A stretch of DNA of 64,000 nucleotides from Branchiostoma floridae (GCF_000003815.2 NC_049986.1:18903727-18967726); one strand, 5' to 3'; positions 11,866-24,515 are shown, numbered from the stretch's first letter. Notes: generated by a model from the sequence alone, not told the origin. Numbers and translations are program-made.

Positions 11866-12573
11866 TTGTTGTACATCTCAAGCATGATCACGATTGTGCA
11901 TTGATGAACAAACTCTAGGACTATACCCTACATGACGTTGCAACATCCGAAGTTGTCATATAGGTTACCCTGCAGATAAAGTTGAACTAGCGTTCTATCT
12001 CTGAAGCATGATCATGATTTTGCATTGATGAACAAATTCTAGGATTATACTTTACATGACACCGACTTGATATCCCTAAATGCCGTTTTTAAAAACAGTG
12101 GATACCAACACACGGATAAAGGCAAACTAGTGTTATATCTCAAGTACTGTAAATGCTGATATGCTCGCGGTGGTTTTATGTTCGCGGTTTTCGCGGTGAC
12201 CACTTCACCGTGAGCTTAAAACCACCTCAAACATTTTACCCACTATAGTACAAGACTGCAGTCTATGGTGCTAACGCGAACTTAAAACCACCGCGAACAC
12301 TCCATTTTTCTGCTACTGCGAAAGTAAATCCCAGCAAACTTAAACGCATTTACATTATTAACATGATTTTGCAAACTCTATGATACCCTACATGACGTTG
12401 CAACATCCAAAGTCAACTTGGTATCCCTAAATGCCCTGGTGTTCTTAAAAACAACGGATATAGGCTACCCTGCACAAAGGTGAAAGAGCGTTATATCTCA
12501 AGTAACGCATGAATGTGCATTGATGAACAAACTGTTGGCATATACCCTACATGACATTGCAACATCCGAAGTC
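11866..12573. repeat. Degenerate tandem repeat carrying copies of a gene's 3' end
   Basis: About four diverged units contain CAAGCATGATCACGATT-like, GCATTGATGAACAAACT and CCCTACATGACGTTGCAAC segments, mixed with right-end pieces of MITE family 2 (GATAAAGNTGAACTAGCG). The last segment appears near 11926, 12386 and 12545. At the third place it is the end of the coding sequence of the minus-strand gene, covering its last residues and stop codon. A MITE family 1 copy splits one unit. Confidence 0.75.
12147..12355. mobile_element. MITE family 1, copy 2
   Basis: Same inverted ends as the copy at 910 (CTGTAAATGC at the left; the right end has one change, TTACAT for TTACAG) and the same GTTCGCGG / CCGCGAAC palindromes. 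It is flanked by TA and is about 209 bp, the longest of the three copies. Confidence 0.8.
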
Positions 12574-15500
12574 ATCCATGCTGAACTCTGACTCGTCTGG
12601 CGGCGGTGGCAGCAGGTCAGGGGACGGTTCCTCGTACACCCCGTCGATGTAGATCCTGAAGGCCGTGAGGAAGTAGGACCCGTGGTCGGTGCGGTGGTAC
12701 GTCAGGGTGGTGTCTGCACCCTCATCGGAGATTCTGCCGTAGTGCATCCGTATGGAGATTGTCTCTGCACTCACCACATTGACACCTTGACATGGACAAA
12801 ATCAAAATGTTAGTCAAATTGTAACACTAAATGATTCAAATTGACACGATCTTTTTGGTACTGCGCCCTTTTGATGGTGTCCCTCAGACTCTCGAACTCT
12901 AGTCTAGTGGATGTTAAGGTTTTATTTTTAAGGGAAAGATAATTAGCATCCATCTCTGTGATACTCTTCTCAGAAACATAGCAAGGAAACTTTCTGGGGT
13001 GCCATGATGAACAACAACAACAAAAACCCACCTGTAAGACTGAGCCAGACCTGCGCCCGTTTGATGGTGTCCCTCAGACTCTCGTACTGCGGGATGCCCC
13101 AGCTGCCGCCCCGACAGATGATGGCCGGGACGAACGTCTTCACGCTGAGCACCATGGGAAGGGGCGGGGGCAGGTCGAGGCTGCCGCGTAGCCTCCCGTA
13201 GACGAGCCTGATGATGCGTATGAAGGCGGTGGTGTGTTTGCCGTGTTCGATGTGGGAAGCGCGCTGAGAATCTATCGTTACAGCTCCTGGGAAGGGGATT
13301 GAGCACAAAAAAAGAAGAATGTTTTATCAGTAAACAATAAAAATGACAAGCTAACTGTGTATGTAAGCTGAAAAATTGAAATCTATAGAACCTTGGATGT
13401 AGTAAGAGATTGATGGAGATGTTGGCACAAAAGCCACTGATGATGAAAAGAAAATGGAAGGCATTATCTTAGTAATCATGCAACAATACCACATTATGGT
13501 AATTGTGCAGTAATACCAAGAACAATTTACCATGCAACAAAAAATAACTATTATCAACAGGCTGTTCAGGAAATAAACTAGACACAATATAAGCTATTGG
13601 GACTACTCCCCCACCTTAATTTCAAACTGAAACCAAAAAAGGAAAACACTTTGTTATCTGTAAACTTTGACCGATAAACTTTGACATCAGATGACTGTAT
13701 GTTTACCTGTTAACTTTGACCTATGAACTTTGACATCAAATGACTGTACATTTACCTGTAAACTTTGACCTATGAACTTTAACATCAAATGACTGTATGT
13801 TGATGAGCCTGACTGTGCGCAGGTGACCCTCAGCCCAGGAGCGAGCCTTGGTCATGACGGAGGGGAAGTTCTCGAACTGGGGGTTGCTGAAGATTCCCTG
13901 AGGAGGAGAAATCATCTCAGGTACAAAATCTGCTACACCTGAGGAAAAAGGTTGGTCATTGATCAGTGATGATAGAAAAAAGGGAGCCTGCAATGTCCAC
14001 AAGAATTTGGCCATGCAACCTCTTTCTTGACAAGTACATGTATGTTGGGTCTTTAACTTGCAGGGGTTAAGGAGATTCCCTCATACAGGCATGGCTTCAC
14101 ACCTGAGGAAAAAGTAATATACTGGAATCATTTGATATCTATTTATTGAGATTTGTGGAAGGATTGACATAACAGATGACTATCACCTTTTCAATATATC
14201 AACCCGGAGACTAGACAGTAAGATATATGATATACCCACACAAGTACTCAAAAGGACCCCTACTCTTTCTTATCAGTGTGGTGGGTTCTTTAACTTGCTG
14301 GAGGAGTGGCGCTCTTCTCCATTTGATGTCTTATCCAAAGGACGTTCCTAAGCCAGGTTCTCATATTCACCTGAGTAAAGGGAGGAAAGTCAATTGCTAT
14401 GAAGCATGATGCAGCCAAGCTACAGACCTACCTATTTCTTCAGGCACAGGAGGGCCCAGTAGATAGAAGACCCTGATAACAAAGAGGTACATTGTTGTTG
14501 TCTCCCCGCTCTGGGTCCAACAGGACCTGTCGGGGTCAACGCCCTGGTGCGTCCACGTCCCGTGGTACTTCATGTCACGAGTCTCCAGGTTCAGGATGCG
14601 ACCTTGGAAAGTCCAAAACGAGTAACAGCTGTGTGTTAATTGATAATTACTTCTTAAATTCTTGTTGTTTTTGCTTGCCAGTTTGTGTCTATATGTTTCT
14701 GCAATTCCCAACATAGAGCGTATGCAATGTACTGTTGTCAGATCCCTGCAGATTTGCTTCTTTGTCTGGACGAGTCAGAAGACGAGTCAAAAGATTTTCT
14801 TTGACAATATTTGGATCGTATCAGCCTTCAAAGCAGTCCAGTACTGTAAATGGATTTTGACTTCGCTGAGAATTTGCAGTAGGGAGAAATTTCTTTTTAA
14901 TTTTGCCATGAAGCAAGGGGGTAGGCAGTATGTATTTTTTTGTGGATCTGAATAAAGTCAGAACAGGAATGGTGGCTTTGCAATCGTGGAGAGGCAGGGG
15001 CTGTGAAAACCACAAACATAAAACCACTGCAAAAATTTCAAGAATTACAGTATGCTATACAATTGGGCAAGCTACAAATCAAACAAAATTGTAGGTTGTA
15101 TGTGGTGGCTGTATTCTTACCAGGGATGGGTGTTTCCTTCAGAAGCCCGTTCAACCTGTTGATGGTCTGTCCGAACGGCTCGAAGTCGGGGAACTGGAAC
15201 ACCCCTCCTGTGTTGGTAGAGCCCGGCACCACATTCAGGTAACCAATCTACAGTAGAAATTTAAAAAAAAAAGTTTTATTCCAGTTATCATACAGCATGG
15301 GAATGGTCTGATTTTAGTTTGCTAAAAGACCGATATATTTGAAAATATTCCTCACAATACATTCAATGTACATACCAGTGCTTTCATTCAATTAGCACAT
15401 ATCACTTGCATGCAACAAGTACAAAATCTCCAAGTATGGTTACTATCTCTGACTACCTTTGTCAACTTTTCAACAAAATTTAAAGCATGAAATGTGTACA

Positions 15501-18500
15501 GAATAACTTATAATCATGGGTAAATGCACAACATGTCAATGGATGGTATTTCAGCACCAAGGTAAGCGCCTACACAATTGGTTATCACAGGATGGCAGAC
15601 ACAAAGAAAGCAACTTAGTACCAAGGACTGGACATTATAGAAAGACTGGTGAACATGTTAGTCACAAATATCACAGTGTGTGTGAGAAGAATCTACAATC
15701 TACATAGACATATGGAGGAACAAAGAAGTACTGTATTACTGACTGCTATCAAGGAATGCAGTGAAGCCATGAACAAAAGAATGCCTCGACGGCCTAACAC
15801 AGCTTCTAGAGCCTCACAAAATATTTCTGTCAGGCACAGNNNNNNNNNNNNNNNNNNNNNNNNNNNNNNNNNNNNNNNNNNNNNNNNNNNNNNNNNNNNN
15901 NNNNNNNNNNNNNNNNNNNNNNNNNNNNNNNNNNNNNNNNNNNNNNNNNNNNNNNNNNNNNNNNNNNNNNNNNNNNNNNNNNNNNNNNNNNNNNNNNNNN
16001 NNNNNNNNNNNNNNNNNNNNNNNNNNNNNNNNNNNNNNNNNNNNNNNNNNNNNNNNNNNNNNNNNNNNNNNNNNNNNNNNNNNNNNNNNNNNNNNNNNNN
16101 NNNNNNNNNNNNNNNNNNNNNNNNNNNNNNNNNNNNNNNNNNNNNNNNNNNNNNNNNNNNNNNNNNNNNNNNNNNNNNNNNNNNNNNNNNNNNNNNNNNN
16201 NNNNNNNNNNNNNNNNNNNNNNNNNNNNNNNNNNNNNNNNNNNNNNNNNNNNNNNNNNNNNNNNNNNNNNNNNNNNNNNNNNNNNNNNNNNNNNNNNNNN
16301 NNNNNNNNNNNNNNNNNNNNNNNNNNNNNNNNNNNNNNNNNNNNNNNNNNNNNNNNNNNNNNNNNNNNNNNNNNNNNNNNNNNNNNNNNNNNNNNNNNNN
16401 NNNNNNNNNNNNNNNNNNNNNNNNNNNNNNNNNNNNNNNNNNNNNNNNNNNNNNNNNNNNNNNNNNNNNNNNNNNNNNNNNNNNNNNNNNNNNNNNNNNN
16501 NNNNNNNNNNNNNNNNNNNNNNNNNNNNNNNNNNNNNNCTATCTCGTTCTAAGACTACCAAATGTGCCTAATTTATATATGTGAGGAACTGTATGGTGTT
16601 CATAATACCAATATTGTTTTGGGTTGAACTTTTGCTCTTAAATGTGGAAAGTAGTCTTTCAGAAAGTTAGAAAGTAAAAATATTTGTCAGATGAGTATGT
16701 CTTGATCTCCTAAATTTCTTATTAATTCAGCTTTCCCCAAATCACAATGCCCCCCTCTGCAGTCTAGTTTTACAAGAATGCTGAGATGAAAGAAATGTAG
16801 AAGGTAAGAAATGTGGGTTAAGCAAGTATCTCACTGGACGGCACCAAGTTGTGCTATAAAATTGCAACAAATTCCCATTTTCATATGAAGCTCAGAAAAA
16901 CAGAGATGAACAAATATTGCATCAAAGAGAGATTTGCATTTAATTTGATGATTGTTAGTGATAGTGAGTGTTGATCAAAAAGGTTCTTGGTGCAATATAT
17001 GTAAGGTATAGGAGAATATGTAAATTGCGCCCAATTGCATGATTTTGCAAATTGAGAATTGTTTGTTGAATTGTGAAAGGTTTTTAAAAAATTTTGCCAA
17101 GTGATGCTGATTACTGGCACTTTGCAGATGCCTCAGACAATTTTGGCACAGTCCAGTGAGACACCCGCTCAAAGTGACAGCCCACTGACCTGTTGAGGTA
17201 ATGTACCAGCAGGAAGGTCAAGTCTTGGCCCATACCACACCCTACAGAACACACCCACCACCGTTAGACAACAGGGAAAACTTCCTTACACCCTCATTCT
17301 ACTAAGGGCGATCAAGATTTTTTACTTTGAATTGAAAACATTCAACTTTCACGACGCAAAAATACTTTCACAATGCAAAAAAAAAAAAATAGGTATTATA
17401 TATATTAAAGACTGCTTCATCATATTACAAAAAATACCTTAACTCATGATTTGCCCCCATATTGTAATGCTAGATCAAAGACTTAAGCTTGATATTTTGT
17501 TGACATCCATTTACAATTGTCATGCAATAAAGTTCTTGCATTAAACTTAAATATTAACATGTAAAACTTGTTGCTGATGTGACCCTTGCCGGTTTTGGGT
17601 CATTTCAACTCGAGAATGGCAATAGGACTGACCAAAATGTTATTGGTGAGTGCTTTATATTGTGTACAGAAATAACAAGTAGAAAGTTTTCTAACTTAAC
17701 ATATTAGACTAAATCAAATGTATTTCATTTGTGTTTTTGCCACCTGATCATTTCCCATCTTTCATTCACTGAAGGACAAAATATAAATAGATCTATTACA
17801 CTCAGATGCAGCCTAGATTTCCTAGCTGAGACTTGGGATTGAAACTTTGAACAGAACAAATGTTGTACAAAAGAATAAGATTACACAAGAAACAGTTAAG
17901 AGGAAAACACTCATAGAATGCACACAACGCAGACGTTTTTCAAAGTATAGACACAAACAGAAAACAGAGCAACATGAATGAATCACTGACAGATTCCAAA
18001 GTAGTTGGATTTCTTGGATCATTGAGAATGAGGATAAAACATTTTTTGTGTTCTCTAAAGACAAAAATTATAATAAAACTTAATATTCATTATTCTCCTG
18101 TTCTTACCTTAATCCTCGAACAAAGAAGCTGCGTGCCTTGCCATACTCATAGTATGTTGCCAGGTCTGTGTTTACCTGAAAACAGTCATCAACACCAGAG
18201 ATAAACATAAGTCTTCTGATCTTACACACATAGAATTAATTTTTCAAATATAAAGTGAATTGTCAAAGTGTTCGTTCTACTTCCTATCCTGCAAAATCAA
18301 TCATTCTTTAGCTTACTGTGTGTTAGTTAGTTAACAGAACAACTAAAAAAAATCACAGTCAAAATGTTTGTGTTTGGCACAGCAGACCTCTCCATTAAAG
18401 GGCAATTTTTTAAATGTTCAAACATTATCACCTTCATTCTTTTACTCTTCATGTTTGGCCTAGTTAATCTGATAATCGATCTAGATGGACACCAAGTTAT

Positions 18501-21048
18501 TAAATAACAAAAGAATAACCTCCTTTGCACAGAGATGAACAGCATGTTTACCTTACTTCCCTTCGCTCGTACTTCCAGGCTCTCGCAGGACTTAACCTCC
18601 ACCTGCGGGTTCTCTATAAGCCACTGATTGGCCAGCTCAATGCAGCCGCTGTGCAGAAAACAATCAGAGATGCATGCTTTTAGACCACTGTGGTGAAATA
18701 CTAGACTTAGTATACTGACACTTGTCTTGTCTTTGATTGTAACGTTGGTTCACCTTTATCCTAAAAACAGGGCATTGAAGGATTTTAAGTGAAGTTTATT
18801 TGCAAGTTCTTGCCCGAGGGCTAATTGCAACATGAAACATACAGAAAATATAATAAACATGTATAAAATGAAATACTTTGGTATAGATAACAATGGTGAC
18901 AAGTGTAAACGATTGACTATTCTATCAATGGTATGGACTGCTGAGAGCTACAATCTACGTATTTAGGGTTTGACTTCTTTTCTGAAAGCAGTGGAAGACG
19001 AAGTGTCCCACTTTTTCTATGATGCGTGGGTTATGTGACGTTAACAGCGTTATAGTTTTGTTTTCGTCGGAAAGCGTTTGGAAATTTTTGTTTTGTGAAT
19101 TTTAAGTCAACTGACAGTGGTTTCAAACTGCAATAGTTTCAAAATACTACACTTTGAAAGAACCGTCCATCGACTTGATATCCTCAAAATTTCAAATATC
19201 ATGTTTTTCAAAACAACGAATATAAGTTTCTTCACGGATAAAGGTGAACTAGCGTTATCTCTCTTGCTGTGGAAGATTTTCTGTGACCAGATTCCGGGTT
19301 TTGACAGATGGTCCCTGGTCAAGTCCTACATCAAATATTCATTGTTATGTCAAGTTACCATTTAGAACTACATCAACAGTTATGGCTACATAGGGGAGGG
19401 GATAGGATGAACACAATTATGGAGAATGGAGTACAGGGCTCAAACCGGGTGCATATGGACTCTTTTGTATGCAATGTTAGGGTTCATGATCATGTGCATT
19501 TAATTTTTTACTTTCATTGTAACTTGACTTGTGTAGTGTAACATACATTAAGGTTCTTTAATTGTACTGGTATAACGCTAGTTCACTTTTATCCGCAAGG
19601 AAACCTTTATCCGTTGTTTAAAAAAAACTGGGTATTTATATTAGGGATGTCAATGCGACGGATGGTGGTTTTAATTTGGTAAACAAGCTGTACTTTAAAA
19701 ATATTGCACTTTCAAACCACTGTCTATCCTAAACGCCCCCTGGTTTTAAAACAATGAATATAGGTTACCCCACAGATAAAGGTGAACTTCTGTTATATAT
19801 TCTTTAAGTTTAAAAAAAATTAAGAAACCTCTTGTTGTATCAAATCGTCAAATTTTCAGGGGAGGTACACCAAGCAGTTGTCTCTGTTCGCCTTTCAAGA
19901 AGGATAAGCAACCCTCAGGGTAAGTTTTTATGTGCGAGTCCACACCCAGCAGTGTATAATCTTTAAACAAAAATAACCAGATCAAGATAGTATCATGCTG
20001 TCAAATTGGCATCCTTTTCCTGAATAGTCAAGGATTCTTTATCTATGTTTTTAAACTAAGACTAGATGGATATAGAATATCATCTCATAAAATGTTCTTT
20101 TTGTAACAAGATTTGAACCAGAGGCCGTTATTAAGAAGAATCACCCTCTATTATTGTTTGCCATGTCATCTTGCCTGACCTGACAGTGTCATAAGTTGAT
20201 CCGGCCATTCTTCATCGAACAATGCAGCTGTCAGGAAGGAACCAGTTTGACAGCTGCAATGATTTATGCCACATTTGTGTGATCAGGCATGTACACATCA
20301 ACAGGAGAATCTAGACAAGAGGTCAAATCAGTTAATTAGAGTATGACCTCTTAATATCATAAGTGTTTTCACTCATCAAATACCAAACGCAACAAGCCTT
20401 GTCATTATTGTACATTATGTGAATGTGAGAGTGATACTCTAGCTAATTCAAGGACTCAGTTCAACATCAAAAGATATGGCGCCTCTATCTGCACGCCTGC
20501 CCTTGGGTGGCTCATGTTTGTATTGTATACCCGATAATATGCCAGTCATGGTGTATTAACACTGAAGAGTACAAGGTTCATATCTGGACAGATTTATTTG
20601 ACCACTCACACAGGGAGGGACTCCTGACTTTCTGATAAGCATTACAGTAACCAGGTGTTTTTTTTAAAGCTGATTGAGGTGTGGCTCTCCTCAAACACGG
20701 AATCTTTATTTAATATCCCATCTCAGAGGAACTCCCTGGACGAAGCACTAAGCCTGACTAAAATCACACCCCTAGCGGCCGACCTTACAGTTGCTGCTGG
20801 GGAGGGGGGTCATTAACCCCAGCCAGCAAGAGATTGTGTAAACATAGGCTACTCAGTACTCATTTACACCTGAGTGACAAAATTGGTGTTAGTGCCTTTA
20901 TCAAGGGCACAACTTGGGACCTGTCAGGGATTCGAACTCATTACCTCTAGGTTCTGAGTCAACAACCCCACAAGGCCACTCTGCCACCTGTTTTGATATT
21001 GTTAATAATTCCAGTGTCATCGTTTTCACAAAAACCTCACAGCACAAT

Positions 21049-21083
<35 letters not shown>

Positions 21084-22367
21084 TACAGAAATTCAATTGA
21101 TCATAATGTTTTTGTTTCAATACATAGACACTGCCTGGCTCTAGGCAGTCTTTAACTAATAAAAAACAACTGTGAGAACCACGAGAATACATTATTGTGG
21201 GGATATGGAAGAAACCCTCCATCTGACAATGCCTTATGGCACTGTACCATAATGCATTAGTTAATTGCCTAACACAATACAGCATTAATGTTACATCTGA
21301 TGCTTTCCACAAGATTATTGTACCAAGGAGGCCATATGCATAATATAGCCTTCTTGATTGTACAAAACATCTTCATTTTGCCCAAACAGTAGAATCGTTT
21401 CTAAGTGTTAGACTCTTACAGATGAAACATAAGTATTATAAATTTAATTGCAATATTCAATTATTATTTTCAATTATTATTTCATCACACAACAAAAATC
21501 ATCTTCACTTTACAAACTGAGTAGAATTATAATATTGTGATTCCTACATTAATGTTTATGATCTTTTTACCCTTCAAATGTCGCAATAACATGTGAGGTT
21601 GAAAACACGACTGTCCTGTCCCACCCAGGGTCAAATGACTCACATTTCTAATCACATACCAAGGCCAGGGTTAGGCCAATATTTCACACACAAACGCAAC
21701 AAATATACCCTCATAGCATCGCCATAATAACGGGACAGTTTCTGCCTTGGCCAGAGTATTTTCCCCTTGACTACAGTACTCGATGTTAATGCATTTAGAC
21801 ACGGGGTAGTCGGGTCATTGGTATCGGACAATGCAGTGTATTTGGCCGTGGAGCCCAAACCCCTTTCCCTGTCACTGCATATTGTTGGGACATCTTCCAA
21901 ACAAAGGAATGATCATGTAAACAGCGTAAAACACAACATGCAGTTATAGTCTAAATAGAGACCTAGAATACAACCTAACCATTCTCAACAATTAGCTTGT
22001 CAATTCAGCATGCAGAAAGTACTCATTGGCATTATTTGATTAAAGTTTTTGCGGGCTATGTAATCATTTTTGTGACAATAAATACAGGAGCTATAATGTT
22101 AAATTGTGAAGATCATTCCTCATACTAAGCAATGACAACACGATCAAAACATAGTCGCTCGACTTACTCGAATCGGTCGTACTTGGGGTGAGACAGGAAC
22201 CCTCCCTCGTCCAGACACACCGGCATGAAGTCTATGTGCTTCAGTTTAAAGTGGTCCCCTAACCCAGGGGGACCGGGATACGGGGGAGGGGGCTGGGACG
22301 AGGGGGACCCCTCCGCGTCCGCCGCCCCATCGGCACTGGTGGCCGCCATCTTGGGATCTCCCAGCAT
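12547..22367 (-). CDS. Unnamed protein with four internal repeats, nine exons, 463 aa
   Basis: Exons in transcript order: 22168-22367, 18552-18648, 18108-18175, 17190-17241, 15121-15247, 14432-14602, 13756-13938, 13032-13286, 12547-12785. All splice phases agree and the frame closes at TAG. I do not recognise the family. After a Pro/Gly/Ser-rich N-terminus (about residues 1-45) comes a module seen four times, near residues 57-128, 157-236, 252-345 and 365-440. Its pattern is P-x-[FY]-x-x-[FL], a helix-like stretch, then V-x-x-[IVC]-[EQ][ST], a variable loop, and [FI]-[IVF]-R-[ILV]-x-[VI]-[YF]. Conserved phase-1 introns fall at a matching place in repeats 2 and 4. The acidic Pro-rich tail ends in GCCNVM. 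No signal peptide or membrane span is seen. The ATG at 22367 is followed by a second in-frame one six codons on. An N gap lies in intron 4, so one more exon cannot be excluded. Confidence 0.75.
12861..12898 (-). repeat. Partial duplicate of exon 8 inside intron 8
   Basis: The segment matches exon 8 sequence at 13051-13088 at about 36 of 38 positions. On the minus strand it still reads EFESLRDTIKRAQ, against QYESLRDTIKRAQ in the true exon, then runs into intron sequence with no good donor. It looks like a broken exon copy rather than a used alternative exon. Confidence 0.75.
13658..13804. repeat. 49-bp triplication across the exon 7 splice donor
   Basis: Three head-to-tail units start at 13658, 13707 and 13756; each contains CTGTNAACTTTGACC and AACTTTGACATCANATGACTG. 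The right-hand unit is the 3' end of exon 7 of the minus-strand gene. The duplicated boundary gives two intact minus-strand AG|GTAAA donors, at 13756 and 13707. Reading past the first meets a stop codon in the repeat, so only the first supports the full protein. Confidence 0.8.
14248..14385. mobile_element. SINE fragment (tRNA-derived family, body only)
   Basis: Resembles the left part of the elements at 20592, 36264 and 40846: CCCCTACTCTTTCTTATCAG, a GGTGGGTTCTTTAAC piece, TTATCCAAAGGACG, then TCACCTGAGTAAAG. The tRNA-like head is missing. Confidence 0.6.
15840..16538. other. Sequence gap (699 N)
   Basis: Run of N inside intron 4 of the minus-strand gene. Open frames drawn across it are artefacts. 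Confidence 0.99.
19114..19258. mobile_element. MITE family 2, left-truncated copy
   Basis: Contains the middle palindrome (GTGGTTTCAAACTGCAA and GACTTGATATCC) and the right end ACGGATAAAGGTGAACTAGC. The left terminal repeat is lacking. Confidence 0.75.
19573..19795. mobile_element. MITE family 2, full copy
   Basis: The left end TAACGCTAGTTCACTTTTAT and right end GATAAAGGTGAAC are inverted repeats. CCGTTGTTTAAA and AAACAATGAATA sit further in and a central hairpin holds the GGTGGTTTTAATTTGG part. It lies in intron 1 of the minus-strand gene. Confidence 0.8.
20592..20997 (-). mobile_element. tRNA-derived SINE, full-length copy
   Basis: On the minus strand the head has a Pol III A box TGGCAGAGTGG (20974-20986) and B box GAGTTCGAATCCC (20928-20940). 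The body follows with CTTGATAAAGGCAC, TCAGGTGTAAATGAGTAC and a distal part with ATCCCATCTCAGAGG. The same body occurs at 14248, 36264, 40846 and, as the head part, at 59812. From memory of the central wording it resembles the deuterostome (Deu) SINE group known from lancelets; this was not checked. Confidence 0.7.
21054..21090. repeat. (AC)n microsatellite
   Basis: About 14 CA units followed by ATACATACA. It lies in intron 1 of the minus-strand gene. Confidence 0.95.
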
Positions 22368-22529
22368 ACGTCATCTGCTAGCGGCTCAACCCCGCGAAAA
22401 TTGAAAAGTCGCAAATTGAAGAATACCGTTTGCACTCGCAAATTGCCGGCTTCACCACCCTCACGAATGTCACGAACGGACAAACTCGCACGTACACGTA
22501 TAAACGCAAGCACGCACCCACGCACCCAC

Positions 22530-22740
22530 TCACTGAAGGGCCTTTCCTGTCCTTGGTGCTGAAGAACTCTCCCTGTCCCTTGTCTTAGTGCTGAAGAGCC
22601 CTCCCCTGCCCTTAGTACTGAAGGGCCTTCCCTGTCCTTAGTACTGAAGGGCCTTCCTTGTCCTTAGTGCTGAAGGACCATCCCTGTGCCTTATGCCTTC
22701 AAGGCTCTTCCCTGTCTCATGCCTTTTGTATTCAAGGGTC
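22530..22740. repeat. GC-richer minisatellite, about 28-30 bp period
   Basis: About seven imperfect units of CTGAAGGGCCTTCCCTGTCC with TTAGTGCTGAAG-type joins. It lies just upstream of the start codon (22367, minus strand) of the four-repeat gene, so it sits in the spacer between that gene and the divergent SOUL gene. Confidence 0.85.
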
Positions 22741-24508
22741 TTTCCTATTTACTGTCTTTTAATGTGTTTTGTGTACAAAATGAACAATATTTCATTTGGT
22801 TTGCAATCTAAACATTCTGACGCCATCGCTATGGTCAAATCAAGTACACATAACGTTACTCATGATAACGTTAGGTCTGTTTTGTACATGTAAATGACAA
22901 AGCTCAGAATTTGCTGCAGTTCCTTCAACAATCGCTAGATGCAATGTTCGCTTCGGTACGAAAAGCTTCAGCGAACCTAGCACTGTTCGTGTATCAAAAC
23001 ATGTTCAGGACACAGCTGTCAGGACATCAAGTCAATAGTGTATTGTTTGTGCAGTCGCTGGTTTATTGTACCTAACTGGGACGTCTTGCGATGGAAAATG
23101 TCGCAGTAAATCTTTGTCTACGGCGGAGACTGTCAATAAAGCCTATCTAAAATTGACCAAATTTGACGGCACCCGTAGTAGTAGGAAGAGTCAAATGGCA
23201 ACGCTGTACAGTGAGGAGAGTTTAATGGTGTCGAGTGTTATACAAACACGTTAGACTAACTTAGAGGAGCGATAACCCGTTCGCCCTCCCGTTACAAAAC
23301 GCCAGCAGGATAAGCAAGTCGGAAAAGCTAACATCAACAGAAGTCTGATTGTGTAAACAATGCTCTGATTAACAAATCAGTAACCTGCTGCTGCCGTGCC
23401 GACCGAAGTACGACCTCTCCGAACCCCGTGAACCACTTCTGTGTCACCGCGGCTCAAGGTTAACCCAGTTCTGTATTACTGCCTTAAAATGCAACTTTTC
23501 TGTCACTTTTTTTCGCAAGGAACGTTGTAACTCTACCTATCCATTGTCTCTGTGTAAAGGTGGTATCTCACTGCACTTGGGGCACCGGTTAGGCACTGCG
23601 GGGTTCGTTCACTGCAGCACCGTTGTGTTATTTTTGCCGATTTATAATCTAGATATTGAGTAATAGTAAAAGTATGACTTAGAAGACAACAAAATACACA
23701 AAACGTAAGAAAATTCGTTCTTTATCTTTGAAATTCGTTGAGTAATCTTTCGAACCCCGCAATGCCGCACCGGTGCCCCAAGTGCAGGCAGTAAAATATC
23801 ACCTTATAACGTTACATGGCTCCGGTTCGTTACTAATGTTTTATTCATCAACTTCTGTCCTTGTCTCAAGTTTATCGACGCATAAAAAATTTGATTTGTT
23901 TTTCGCAGGAAAACGTTGTAATTCTCCGTCTTTAAGCATACGTACAGTATGGCTCTGGTCAGCGTCATTTTTATATAAGTACGCTCTGTGTGTGGCTGTA
24001 CTCTTAGTCTTAATTTTAGGTCAATCTCGAGGTGAATAAAGAAAAGCTTTCCACAAGAAAGACTTGTGAAACGAGCCAAAGCCTTGTACTTGCGCATGCT
24101 TGGAAATGGTGTGACTATACCCGTGTTTGCTAGTCCTATGTGCGTGTGAGTTGGCATGGACTCAAAAGTATGTCAAGGTTGTTATGATAAATCCATCACC
24201 CAATTGCCTCAATTCCTTCCAAGGTTGAGTTCCCACGCTGGGCATAAACAGGTTGTTTGTCACCGAGATCTGCCAATCAGCACATATTGGGTTAGGCAAA
24301 ACAGTCACTGTGGTTGGGGTTTAAGTTTCTGGATTTGGGGAGGTTTTATCTCTTGCAGACTCTTCAAATTTTGTACAGATTTTCAGCTTAAGTTGGGTAT
24401 ACAACGGTGCTTTGATTAGACAACATCATTTGATTTTACTTGCGTTTTTTCTACATGCGGGACGATATACTGAAGTGCATATACTAACACAAGTTTAGCT
24501 TATTACAG
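22741..24508. other. Spacer between two divergent genes
   Basis: Apart from the MITE at 23559-23803 I see no gene. It should contain the promoter and a 5' UTR exon of the four-domain SOUL gene: its first coding exon begins after an acceptor (TATTACAG) at 24508, so an untranslated exon must lie upstream. I could not place a TATA box. Confidence 0.45.
23559..23803. mobile_element. MITE family 5 (GGTGGTATCTC ends), copy 1
   Basis: Ends GGTGGTATCTCACTGCACTT and its degenerate inverse AAGTGCAGGCAG...ATATCACC, with inner inverted GCACTGCGGGGTTCG / CGAACCCCGCAATGC. The centre has AGTATGACTTAGAAGACAAC. Related copies are at 51684 and 55938. Confidence 0.8.
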
Positions 24509-24515
24509 ATACACG

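Noticed and set aside
15649-16584. Long frame of about 311 codons
   Set aside because: Most of it is the N gap; the real bases on either side show no coding signal.
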